This document shows, piece after piece, positions 17,388 to 24,521 of a DNA stretch of 64,000 nucleotides. How positions within the stretch are numbered: the first letter of the stretch is position 1; the number at the start of each line of letters is the position of its first letter. The notes under the pieces were generated by a model. It was not told the DNA's origin. It did no database searches and saw only the letters and a list, made by a program, of their open reading frames with translations. The stretch is from contig JAQXOO010000015.1 in the NCBI GenBank assembly GCA_029099685.1, positions 1-64,000 on the forward strand, written 5' to 3'. This DNA is from Clostridia bacterium. Lineage in GTDB: Bacteria; Bacillota; Clostridia; Oscillospirales; Butyricicoccaceae. A program made the position numbers and the translations under genes.

Positions 17388-18560
17388 CTATTTCAAGGTG
17401 AAACTCTGCAAATAATCCGGTTCGCCCAGCCGCGCAACGATCGCCGCGACCTCACAACGCTGAATATTGCTTTCCGGGCGGAAGCTGTGAGCCGCATCGC
17501 TGCCGGTAAGCACGCCCAACCGATAAAGTGTGTAGACATCATCGGCGTACTGATACGTCATGGGCACATCCGGAATTGCCCCGTCTCTCACCTCATTTTT
17601 CGGGACAACACCGCCTTCATCATACAGTGCTTTGTTGTTTTTGTAATACGCCGCAAAAATATGCGCGAACTCACTGCGTGTAATTTTGATGTTGTAATCG
17701 CTGTACTGCCAGGGAAGGCCATTTTCCTTTGCGTATTCCACATAGGGCTGATACCATGGTCCTGAAACCGGATACAGCTGTGCCGGGTCTCCCGGGATTT
17801 CTTTGACCAGCGCATCAAGGCGGACAGCCAAGGTGATGGCTTCAGCCACTGTCATGTTGTCCGCAGGGGCGAATATGCCTTCTCCCTTGCCCTTCAGCAG
17901 ACCTGCGTCTGCCAGCAGCTCAACATAGTGTGCATACCACGCATTCGCGGGAACGTCTGAGAAGACCGGCGTGGATTCCTGACCGTCCGGTTCTCCCGTA
18001 TCTCCCATATCCCCCGTATCCGTTGTTATTCCGGCAGTCAGTTCATTGGAATACATACCATAGTCGCTGCCGCTGAAGCCGATCATTTTGTTGTTGTCGT
18101 CAACATAAAAACCATCATAGTATACGCGCAGGCGGACATCCGCTGATGCCAGTTCCTCGTAGCTTTCGAGAACAGAAGTATAGCACTCTCCCTCAACGAG
18201 CATCTCACCGGGAGCATCTATGCCATCGTACACCATGTCATACTCCGTCCACGCTCCGCCGTTGACGGAATACTCTGCCCATATGCCATTGATCATGCCT
18301 ACAATGAAGCCTTCTGCCGCGCCGTTTTCCATATACCAGGTCCATGCGTCAAGCGCGCCGGGTGACTGCTCCAGATAAAATACAAGACGTGCATGGCCAC
18401 CACCCGTTTCCTCTATGTAAAGATCCGAGATATGCGGCGCGCCCCAGCTGGATGGGTCGGGACCTTTTATTGCGAAAGCCGTTGCAGGCATCAGTGAGCA
18501 GGCCATAACGACACACATCAGAAATGCCAAAGACCTGTGCAGGTACGTTCTCATTTTCAT
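17388..18560 (-). CDS. Secreted SLH-domain protein
   Basis: 390 aa. I use the start MKMRTYLHRSL because GGGAGG precedes it; the track start 25 codons earlier is out of place. A signal peptide ends at MPATAFA. About 170 residues of unrecognised beta-rich ectodomain follow, then a TGDMGDTGE-type linker. Three SLH repeats follow: FSDVPANAWYAHYVELL, a diverged middle repeat with GPWYQPYVEYAKENGLPW, and a last one ending IQRCEVAAIVARL. It would be a wall-bound surface protein of unknown ligand. Base composition is lower in GC than its neighbours. The 120-bp repeat shared with the first SLH gene lies 110 nt upstream. Confidence 0.85.
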   Translation of the reverse strand: MKMRTYLHRSLAFLMCVVMACSLMPATAFAIKGPDPSSWGAPHISDLYIEETGGGHARLVFYLEQSPGALDAWTWYMENGAAEGFIVGMINGIWAEYSVNGGAWTEYDMVYDGIDAPGEMLVEGECYTSVLESYEELASADVRLRVYYDGFYVDDNNKMIGFSGSDYGMYSNELTAGITTDTGDMGDTGEPDGQESTPVFSDVPANAWYAHYVELLADAGLLKGKGEGIFAPADNMTVAEAITLAVRLDALVKEIPGDPAQLYPVSGPWYQPYVEYAKENGLPWQYSDYNIKITRSEFAHIFAAYYKNNKALYDEGGVVPKNEVRDGAIPDVPMTYQYADDVYTLYRLGVLTGSDAAHSFRPESNIQRCEVAAIVARLGEPDYLQSFTLK

Positions 18561-18669
18561 TGTACTTCCTCCCAAATGTCGTGATCTTTTCATGAACATG
18601 AAGCCTCCCCGGCTCGAGTCTGTTCGTTTCTTCAAGCTTCACCCCTATCCTTTCTTTTTCTTGTTCAAG

Positions 18670-18789
18670 CCGCAGAAAGGGCCTGCGCCGCAAAGCAGCT
18701 TTGTGTATATTTATAGCGTAAACGCCCCATTGCGGCGACCGCTTTTGCACGATCCGCACGGTTTTCAGCATAATTCGCACAGCGATTCA
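18670..18789 (-). repeat. 120-bp repeat, copy B (upstream of second SLH gene)
   Basis: Gap-free match to 4141-4260 with 8 differences, in the same orientation relative to a downstream SLH gene. On the plus strand, homology stops at GATTCA and the next base begins an ABC-transporter remnant. The shared 28-codon minus reading frame (MRIMLKTVRIVQKRSPQWG) is conserved in both copies but has no ribosome site. Confidence 0.85.
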
Positions 18790-18790
18790 G

Positions 18791-18970
18791 TGCGGGATCC
18801 GGGAGGAAGGCTCCCATCAGGAGCTGCTGGTCCGGGGCGGCCTGTACTGCAAGCTCTACAAGCTGCAGTACGAGCACAGCCTGGAGCGGTGGAAGCCTGA
18901 GCCGGCGCTCCGCCCTGCCGTCAGGGGCTTTGCCCCTGTATTTCCGCAAAAAAAGCCGCCCCGGCCTTAG
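18791..18970 (+). pseudogene. ABC exporter ATPase, C-terminal remnant
   Basis: The plus frame reads IREEGSHQELLVRGGLYCKLYKLQY and runs to a TAG. This is the characteristic end of an ABC exporter subunit (the I.E.GTH.ELL...GLY..L...Q pattern after the H-loop). Everything upstream of it, including Walker and signature motifs, is missing, and the fragment begins exactly at the border of the 120-bp repeat. It is a truncated gene left by a rearrangement. Confidence 0.75.
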
Positions 18971-18997
18971 GCGGGGCTTCGTAAAACAGCATGAAAT

Positions 18998-19035
18998 ACG
19001 CCCGGAGAGAATCTAGTTTCTTCGGGCGTGTTTTT
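18998..19035. terminator. Bidirectional-looking intrinsic terminator
   Basis: ACGCCCG pairs with CGGGCGT, extended by a G-U-rich helix, and is followed by TTTTT on the plus strand. It lies just past the 3' end of the Mrr-like gene pair (minus) and after the ABC remnant (plus), and could end transcription from both sides. Confidence 0.65.
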
Positions 19036-19066
19036 ATGCAGATGGTAATTATTTGCAATAAGTTTC

Positions 19067-19471
19067 TTAATCTGTTAATCCAATATCCTCCCGGATAGTG
19101 ACCCTTAGTTCATCTAACCGAGCTTGGACTATTTGAGGTGGTAAATCCGTATCAAGCGCTTCGACTGTTTTCCTGAATTGTTTACATACTTTTTGTGGGA
19201 TATACAAAGTCATCAAAATCTCAATATTTTTTGCTAACATTTCTGTCGAGTCCTTTTGGTATGATACAAAATTTCTATTAGTTAAGTTGGAAGTTTCAGT
19301 TAATATGAATTCAGATATTAATCGATAAACTTCTTCCTTTTTCTTCCGTATGTACTGCCTGTTTTCATCGTCATGCTTTTTGTGTTCTGCCCTTTGTGTC
19401 AAGAAAGAAGATATCACTACGCCTAACAAAGCCATACCACCAGAAATTAGAGCAATACAAATATCAGTCAT
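19067..19471 (-). CDS. Small membrane-anchored coiled-coil protein, partner of Mrr-like nuclease
   Basis: 134 aa. Residues ~4-25 (CIALISGGMALLGVVISSFL) form one transmembrane helix. A strongly charged, helix-forming cytoplasmic part follows (HKKHDDENRQYIRKKKEEVYRL and so on). No catalytic motif is visible and I do not recognise a family. Its start lies 8 nt inside the end of the Mrr-like gene, so the two are translationally coupled and probably work together. GC content is clearly below the window average, suggesting recent acquisition. Confidence 0.7.
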   Translation of the reverse strand: MTDICIALISGGMALLGVVISSFLTQRAEHKKHDDENRQYIRKKKEEVYRLISEFILTETSNLTNRNFVSYQKDSTEMLAKNIEILMTLYIPQKVCKQFRKTVEALDTDLPPQIVQARLDELRVTIREDIGLTD

Positions 19472-20054
19472 TTGTTGTTCCTCGCATCATCTTTTGTAGA
19501 GTAATCCTATCCCAGAGAAGCACGCCCGTTGCATTTGCTAAAGCAATTGCACCGGGAGTAAAAGAGGAATTGGTCATTACAACACCTACATGGCAGTTAT
19601 AAAACACTTTTCCAGCATTTACTTCCTGAACGGGTGTATTGCTGAGCGGCGTTGCATAATTTTTGCACTGAACAGCATAACGAATACCGTCCTTTACAGC
19701 GAGAATATCAACACCCTGATCGCCAGAACCCGGGGTAACAGTTACATCTGAAAAGCCATTATTCCGAAGCAATTCTGCGCAAAAATATTCAAAAGCGTGT
19801 CCTTCCATACCATCAATGTCTGAAACATCATTGCAATAACCAGTATCGCTCGAAGGAGAGGCTGGATAGATAGCACGACGAATACCCTCAACGGTGGGCT
19901 TTCCCCCACATAGTTCAATCGCTTTTTTCATATTCACAATTCCAAATTTCGTTAGAAGCCCCGCTTCACGCATACAGTTTTTGCAGACCGGACGGTTATA
20001 TTCAACCTTATAAGTTGAAAAAGACTTTTTATTACAAACAGAACAAACAGCCAT
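19464..20054 (-). CDS. Mrr-like restriction endonuclease with N-terminal zinc ribbon
   Basis: 196 aa from MAVCSVCNKK; GAGGTG precedes this ATG, so I prefer it to the GTG three codons earlier. CSVC...CKNC (residues 4-27) is a zinc-ribbon pattern. The C-terminal half is an Mrr_cat-type PD-(D/E)xK nuclease. It has EGHAFEYFCAELLRNNGF, then GSGDQGVDILA (Asp116), the catalytic AVQCKNY (Gln129, Lys131), and GVVMTNSSFTPGAIALA. Mrr-type enzymes cut modified or foreign DNA. The overlapping gene encodes a membrane-anchored coiled-coil protein, and the pair sits alone in an AT-richer island. A small defence cassette is the likely reading. Confidence 0.85.
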   Translation of the reverse strand: MAVCSVCNKKSFSTYKVEYNRPVCKNCMREAGLLTKFGIVNMKKAIELCGGKPTVEGIRRAIYPASPSSDTGYCNDVSDIDGMEGHAFEYFCAELLRNNGFSDVTVTPGSGDQGVDILAVKDGIRYAVQCKNYATPLSNTPVQEVNAGKVFYNCHVGVVMTNSSFTPGAIALANATGVLLWDRITLQKMMRGTTND

Positions 20055-20084
20055 TATTTTCACCTCATTATCAAAGATGTTATT

Positions 20085-20113
20085 ATTCTAATTCAAAGCG
20101 ACAAAATAGTAAA
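20085..20113 (-). promoter_or_regulatory. Promoter for the Mrr-like pair
   Basis: TTTACT, 17-nt spacer, TAGAAT on the minus strand, about 30 nt before the nuclease start. Sequence around it is AT-rich. Confidence 0.55.
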
Positions 20114-20288
20114 GCTTTGTGTTGCCATTGTCTTTCTTAATTGTTTCTTTCACATTCTTTCATATAATTAATTAATAAAAATGAAAACAGTAAAAGTAGA
20201 GGTAATGGTAATTTGGACTATAGAAAAACTCTTTATGAACTAAAAGGCGCACTTATATACAGAGAAAAGCCCTATATGTTCGCTCTGT
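20114..20288 (+). other. AT-rich stretch with a possible gene remnant
   Basis: No complete gene is visible. One plus frame reads LDYRKTLYELKGALIYREKPYMF before a stop; it looks coding-like but lacks a start codon and ribosome site, so it may be the end of a lost gene. This is the most AT-rich part of the window. Confidence 0.25.
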
Positions 20289-20369
20289 GAGACAAACAGC
20301 CCGGACGCTTGAATGTCCGGGCTATTTCGCGTCATTGCGTTCCGAACAAGGGATTTAACCCCTTGCGTC
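20289..20369 (+). repeat. Hairpin-containing repeat, right copy
   Basis: AACAGCCCGGAC, loop, GTCCGGGCTATTTCGCGTCATTGCG, then GGGATTTAACCCCTTGCGTC. It is a diverged, oppositely oriented relative of 17029-17094, with an extra ~10 nt after TGCG. Confidence 0.55.
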
Positions 20370-20424
20370 GCTTTGCAGTTATCCCTGTGTGATAAGGGAC
20401 TCACCGAAACAAGTTCCCCAAATA

Positions 20425-20457
20425 AATCCTCCGTATGGTTGCAACATACGGAGGATT
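20425..20457. repeat. 13-bp perfect inverted repeat
   Basis: AATCCTCCGTATG and its exact complement around a 7-nt loop (GTTGCAA). No T tract follows on the plus strand. It could be a hairpin in either transcript or a protein-binding site. Confidence 0.7.
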
Positions 20458-20475
20458 CACCGTTTCACGGCCACT

Positions 20476-20497
20476 CCGCCTTCGGGGCGGCTTTTTT
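20476..20497 (+). terminator. Intrinsic terminator
   Basis: CCGCC, TTCG loop, GGGCGG, then CTTTTTT on the plus strand. It lies just past the end of the convergent polysaccharide deacetylase gene and would block transcription coming from the accessory island. Confidence 0.65.
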
Positions 20498-20508
20498 ATC
20501 TTCGTGGA

Positions 20509-21351
20509 TCAGAACCGCACACGGCTGCAGATCTCCTGCAGGGGCGCGGCCCAGGCGCCCTGCTCCAGCACATACTGGATAAAGGTCTCCAGCATGGTGA
20601 TGTTGTGGGGCCTGCCGATGACCTGGGGGTGCATGGCTACCACCATCAGGCCGTTTTTCGCGTTTCGGATGCCGTAGTCGAAATGGGCCTTCCAGATCTC
20701 GAAGATCTGGCTCTGGGGCTTCATCCCGGTCCGGGTCATGATAAACTCCGAGTGGGGGAAATCATCCAGATACCAGGAGGCGGGCAACTCCACCACCGTC
20801 GACGGCTCGCCGAAGGTGTTGCCCCGGTCATAGTGTACCGTGCAGTATCTGGGACAGTAGGGATAAAAGTCATTTCCCATCAGGCTGCTGTCATAGCGGA
20901 ATCCGTATTTTTCCAAAAGCGACAGGGTGTTGGGACTGAAATCAAAGCCCGGAGAGCGGTAGCCGGTGGGGCGGACGCCGATCTTCGCCAGCGTCTCCAG
21001 GCCCTTCACCAGGATGCGCTCCTCCTCCTCGCGGGAAAGGAAGGTGGGGTCCTCGTGGACATAGCCGTGGTGCCCGATCTCGTGGCCCCTGGCCGCGATC
21101 TCCCGGCAGACCTCCGGATAGGTGTCCAGGGTGTGGCCGGGCACGAAAAAGGTGGCCTTGATGTTGTATCGGTCCAGCAGCTCCAGGATCCGGGGAACGC
21201 CCACCTCCGCGCCGTATTCTCCCCGGGAGGTGTAGACCTGGGAGCTTTTCTGAAAGGATTCCATCCAAACGGATGAGGAATCAAAATCAAAGCCGAAATT
21301 GACGGCAAGCTTTTTGCCCTCCGGCAGCAGTACGCTTCCTGTTTTCTGCAT
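20509..21351 (-). CDS. Polysaccharide deacetylase (NodB homology, CE4-like)
   Basis: 280 aa, no signal peptide. NodB motifs are visible: NFGFDFDSSS (motif 1, metal Asp), HEIGHHGYVHEDP (motif 2, HxxxH metal ligands), GYRSPGFDFSPNTL (motif 3), and the late MVVAMHPQVIGRP. The order and the HEIGHHG form resemble the cytosolic PuuE/allantoinase-like or chitooligosaccharide-type deacetylases more than secreted peptidoglycan deacetylases. The substrate is therefore uncertain (acetylated sugar or cyclic amide). The start follows AGGAGG. A good promoter and a perfect 24-bp palindrome lie directly upstream. Confidence 0.85.
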   Translation of the reverse strand: MQKTGSVLLPEGKKLAVNFGFDFDSSSVWMESFQKSSQVYTSRGEYGAEVGVPRILELLDRYNIKATFFVPGHTLDTYPEVCREIAARGHEIGHHGYVHEDPTFLSREEEERILVKGLETLAKIGVRPTGYRSPGFDFSPNTLSLLEKYGFRYDSSLMGNDFYPYCPRYCTVHYDRGNTFGEPSTVVELPASWYLDDFPHSEFIMTRTGMKPQSQIFEIWKAHFDYGIRNAKNGLMVVAMHPQVIGRPHNITMLETFIQYVLEQGAWAAPLQEICSRVRF

Positions 21352-21366
21352 AAAATCCTCCTGGCC

Positions 21367-21390
21367 GGGAAAGGCCCGCGGGCCTTTCCC
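21367..21390. repeat. 24-bp perfect palindrome in deacetylase leader
   Basis: A fully self-complementary 24-bp sequence (GGGAAAGGCCCG and its mirror) lies between the promoter and the ribosome site of the deacetylase gene. In the leader RNA it would form a strong hairpin; as DNA it could be an operator. Confidence 0.8.
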
Positions 21391-21405
21391 CTGTAGTTGT
21401 TTTCT

Positions 21406-21434
21406 ACTGTATCACTTTAAACGAAAGATTGCAA
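21406..21434 (-). promoter_or_regulatory. Promoter for the deacetylase gene
   Basis: TTGCAA, 17-nt spacer, TACAGT on the minus strand. Transcription would start just before the 24-bp palindrome. Confidence 0.65.
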
Positions 21435-21535
21435 GGCCCCAGCATAGCGCCCGGAAGCGGCTTTTTACCCGCCCGCGCCTGTCAAATGGAAACTTCCGCC
21501 TCCGTTCGCTACAGTGTGGGGAAGGAGGTGAGAAC

Positions 21536-23083
21536 ATGAAGGACGGCATTTTGGACGACGCCGCCTGCGCCGCGGATCCCATGGCCTTTGGGCGGCGGTA
21601 TCTGAGCCATTATTTCACATCGCCGTCGCCGCCGTTTCACAGACAGCTGAGCAAACTTTGGCAAAAGAGGGTGATGGGAGGTCTGGTGCCGGGGCCGGAC
21701 ACCCTGGAGGCCATGCTGGGGGCGCCGGGCTGCCGTTTGGCGCTGGCGGCGCCCCGGGGACACGCCAAATCCACCGTCATGTCCCTGCAGAACGTGCTCC
21801 ACGCCGCCCTGTACGGCTACAAAAAGTACATCCTGCTGGTGTCCGACACCGAAAGCCAGGCCGCGGCCTTTCTGGACTGCATCAAGGCCGAGCTGGAGGA
21901 CAACGAGGCCCTTTTGGCCCGGTTCGGCCCCCAGAAGGGCAAGGTGTGGAAAAGCGGGGTCATCCTGCTGCAGAACGGCTGCCGCATCGACGCGGCCGGC
22001 TCCGGGCAAAAGCTGCGGGGCCGCCGCCACGGGGCCAGGCGGCCTGACCTGATCCTGCTGGACGACATCGAAAACGACCAGGAGGTGCTGTCGGAAGAAG
22101 GCCGGCGCAAGCTGGAGCGGTGGTACTTCGGCGCGGTGTCCAGGGCAGGAGACAGCTATACCCACATCGTCTGCGTGGGCACCGTGCTGCACCACGACAG
22201 CCTGTTGGCCCATCTGCTGGAAACCCCCGCCTACCGCGCCTTCCGCTGGCAGGCGGTGGAGCGGTTTTCCCCAAGCCCCCTGTGGGACACCTGGCGGAAG
22301 CTGTACACCGACCTGTCTGATGACCGCAGGGACCGCACCGCCCTGAGGTTTTTCCGGGCGCACCGGAAGGAGATGCTGGCAGGCACCCGGGTGCTGTGGC
22401 CCCGGAAGCACAGCTACTATGAACTGATGTGTATGCTGGTCAGCGAGGGGGAGGGGGCGTTTTTCCGTGAGATGCAGAACCAGCCGGTGGACCCGGCGGC
22501 CTGCCTGTTTCCCCGGGCGTGGCTGCGGTTTTACGACCGGGAAGGGATGGATTTCACCCGGGATTTCCGGTTTTACGGCTACTGCGACCCCAGCCTAGGC
22601 AAAAGCGCCCATTCGGATTTTTCCGCCATCATCACCCTGGCCCGGCACCGGAAGACCGGCCTGATCTATGTGCTGGACGCGGACCTGGAGCGGCGGCACC
22701 CTGACCGCATCATTCAGGACGTGCTGGAAAAGGCCCGCTGGCTGCGGCGGGAATACGGCGGGCAGTATGCAGCCTTCGGCGCGGAGACCAACCAGTTCCA
22801 GTGGTTCCTCAAGGAGCGGCTGGCCGCCGAGAGCGCCGCCCAGGGGGTCTATCTGCCCCTGACGGAGGTGCGGGCCGCCACGGACAAGGTGCTGCGCATC
22901 CAGTCGCTGCAGCCGGATATCCGCAACGGCTATCTGCTGTTTTGCCGGGACCAGACCGAGCTGCTGCGCCAGCTGGAGCAATTTCCCCTGGGCCGCTACG
23001 ACGACGGCCCCGACGCGCTGGAGGGGGCGGTACGCCTGTGCAAGCAGGGAAACCGCCTGGGGACCCTGCCCCTGCGGGTATAA
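21536..23083 (+). CDS. Phage terminase large subunit (orphan)
   Basis: 515 aa from the ATG after GAAGGAGGTGAGAAC, a near-ideal ribosome site; the track start is far too early. The ATPase domain has Walker A APRGHAKST (about 70-80), YKKYILLVSDTESQA, and Walker B LILLDDIENDQEV. The C-terminal RNase H-like nuclease domain starts with FRFYGYCDPSLGKSAHSDFSAI and ends with YDDGPDALEGAVRL. This is the motor/nuclease that packages DNA into phage heads. No portal, capsid, small terminase or tail gene is nearby, so it is either the last trace of a prophage or a domesticated gene. Its composition matches the chromosome, favouring long residence. Confidence 0.88.
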   Translation: MKDGILDDAACAADPMAFGRRYLSHYFTSPSPPFHRQLSKLWQKRVMGGLVPGPDTLEAMLGAPGCRLALAAPRGHAKSTVMSLQNVLHAALYGYKKYILLVSDTESQAAAFLDCIKAELEDNEALLARFGPQKGKVWKSGVILLQNGCRIDAAGSGQKLRGRRHGARRPDLILLDDIENDQEVLSEEGRRKLERWYFGAVSRAGDSYTHIVCVGTVLHHDSLLAHLLETPAYRAFRWQAVERFSPSPLWDTWRKLYTDLSDDRRDRTALRFFRAHRKEMLAGTRVLWPRKHSYYELMCMLVSEGEGAFFREMQNQPVDPAACLFPRAWLRFYDREGMDFTRDFRFYGYCDPSLGKSAHSDFSAIITLARHRKTGLIYVLDADLERRHPDRIIQDVLEKARWLRREYGGQYAAFGAETNQFQWFLKERLAAESAAQGVYLPLTEVRAATDKVLRIQSLQPDIRNGYLLFCRDQTELLRQLEQFPLGRYDDGPDALEGAVRLCKQGNRLGTLPLRV

Positions 23084-23098
23084 GGGGGCTGGTTTTCC

Positions 23099-23127
23099 TT
23101 GAAAACCGGCGAAAGGGGCGGTATAAT
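23099..23127 (+). promoter_or_regulatory. Sigma-A promoter for the Nudix-like gene
   Basis: TTGAAA, 17-nt spacer, perfect TATAAT. It lies 15 nt after the terminase stop, so the next gene has its own promoter. A small hairpin (GGTTTTC/GAAAACC) overlaps the -35. Confidence 0.8.
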
Positions 23128-23160
23128 GAGGAAAACACACGCACGCAAAGGAGCGACGCT

Positions 23161-24429
23161 ATGTTTTTTTCCTATGACCGTATCATGGCCGTTTTTGACG
23201 TGCTCAACAGCGTCGTCATCCCGGTGGCGGGCGCCGTTATCACCTGGTCCGAGCTGCGGGACGCCCGGCGGGAAAAGCGCATCCGCGATTTCGGCAAGGC
23301 CGGCGAGGTCTCTCCCGAGGAGCGGGGCGAATATGTCCAGCAGGCACTGGAACTTTACAGCAGGTACTATGCCGCGGAGATCGCCCGGGGCGAAATGGTG
23401 GTGCGGCACCTGATCTATCCGGTGCAGTGGGTCCAGAGCGCCGAAAGCGACCGGTTTATGCGGCTGAGCGACCTGTCGGTGGACATCACCGGCACCCGGT
23501 GGGAGGAGCCGCCGCCCCACTGCCGCTACCTGCCCTATGCCAAAGAGGGCTACGCATCCAACCGCAAGACCTTTTCCAACGGCGCGCTGCTGTTCAACGG
23601 CAAGCTCTTCGCGCTGGAAGCCTGGAGCGGCAGCGTTACCGGCGGTGACTTTGCCGTGCAGGTCAAAACGGCGGGATATTTTGATTTTCTGGACACCTGT
23701 GAGTATCTGGTCTATGAGATGGCCTATGTCCACAAGATCCAGCGGAAAAAGCCGCCCTTCCGCACCGGCTGGTTTTCCCGACTGCCCCTGCGCTCCCGCC
23801 AGATGGACCTGATGGACCTGAACAACCGCTTTGCCGGCATCGGCATCAACAACGGCACCGTCCTTTATAACGTAGAGGTCACCGATTACTGGGGAAAGAC
23901 CCGGAAGGAGCCGTTTCTGCTGCTCCATCAGCGCTCGGGAAAGGTGGCCGAGTGCTTCGGCGCCATCAGCGTCATCCCCGCCGGGTCCTATCAGCCGGTG
24001 GGACTGGAGCTACGCTCTTTCTTTAACCGGGATATGGCCAATACCATCTACCGGGAGTTTGGCGAGGAGCTACTGAACATCGACGAGTTCTCCCATCTGG
24101 AGGACGAAATGGTGCTGGAGGAAAAGTACCGCCGCTGGCCGGTATATCTGCTGGGCTTCGGCTTCGAGCCGCTGAACACCAAGATCGAGGTCATGACCGC
24201 CATGAAGATCGACATGGACGATGAAAACAACCGGGAGCTGTTCGACGGCGCCCACAGCCTGGAGGGGCTGAAGGCGTTTTTCCGCACCAATTACGAGGGC
24301 GCGCTCATCATGGTGCCCTTCAAGGAGCACACCCTGCGCCAGTACCACCGGGATCCCCGCACCACCCCCGTGGGCAGGGAGATCCTGGCCATTATGCTGG
24401 AGCACATGAAATTTTTTGAAAGCGTGTAA
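23161..24429 (+). CDS. Membrane-anchored protein with Nudix-like motif, function unknown
   Basis: 422 aa, start after AAAGGAG. Residues ~5-28 form a single N-terminal membrane helix, followed by a charged linker (RDARREKRIRDFGKAGEV). The rest is soluble, probably cytoplasmic. YREFGEELL at about 297-305 resembles the core REUxEE of a Nudix box, and the surrounding DLNNRFAGIGINNG...AVIPAGSYQPVGLELR region fits a Nudix-type fold. The upstream Gly and Glu positions of the classic box are not in register, so activity is doubtful. No name can be given. It has its own promoter and a strong terminator, so it is a single-gene unit. A nucleotide-sensing or phage-related role is only a guess. Confidence 0.6.
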   Translation: MFFSYDRIMAVFDVLNSVVIPVAGAVITWSELRDARREKRIRDFGKAGEVSPEERGEYVQQALELYSRYYAAEIARGEMVVRHLIYPVQWVQSAESDRFMRLSDLSVDITGTRWEEPPPHCRYLPYAKEGYASNRKTFSNGALLFNGKLFALEAWSGSVTGGDFAVQVKTAGYFDFLDTCEYLVYEMAYVHKIQRKKPPFRTGWFSRLPLRSRQMDLMDLNNRFAGIGINNGTVLYNVEVTDYWGKTRKEPFLLLHQRSGKVAECFGAISVIPAGSYQPVGLELRSFFNRDMANTIYREFGEELLNIDEFSHLEDEMVLEEKYRRWPVYLLGFGFEPLNTKIEVMTAMKIDMDDENNRELFDGAHSLEGLKAFFRTNYEGALIMVPFKEHTLRQYHRDPRTTPVGREILAIMLEHMKFFESV

Positions 24430-24431
24430 AA

Positions 24432-24463
24432 ACAAGCCCCTGGAGCCTGCTCCAGGGGCTTGT
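24432..24463 (+). terminator. Strong 14-bp hairpin after Nudix-like gene
   Basis: ACAAGCCCCTGGAG pairs perfectly with CTCCAGGGGCTTGT around CCTG, two bases after the stop codon. The T tract is poor (TTGTCTG). Its right arm overlaps the -35 of the next promoter. Confidence 0.65.
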
Positions 24464-24488
24464 CTGCTGCCGGAAAATATGCTATGGT
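24460..24488 (+). promoter_or_regulatory. Promoter for DUF362 ferredoxin gene
   Basis: TTGTCT, 17-nt spacer, TATGGT, about 35 nt before the start codon. Confidence 0.5.
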
Positions 24489-24521
24489 AGAACCATCAGA
24501 ATACAGAAAAGGAGCAGCTCT

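Noticed and set aside
20330-20370. GAACAAGGGATTTAACCCCTTG considered as a tRNA T-arm
   Set aside because: No acceptor, D-arm or anticodon arm can be built around it.
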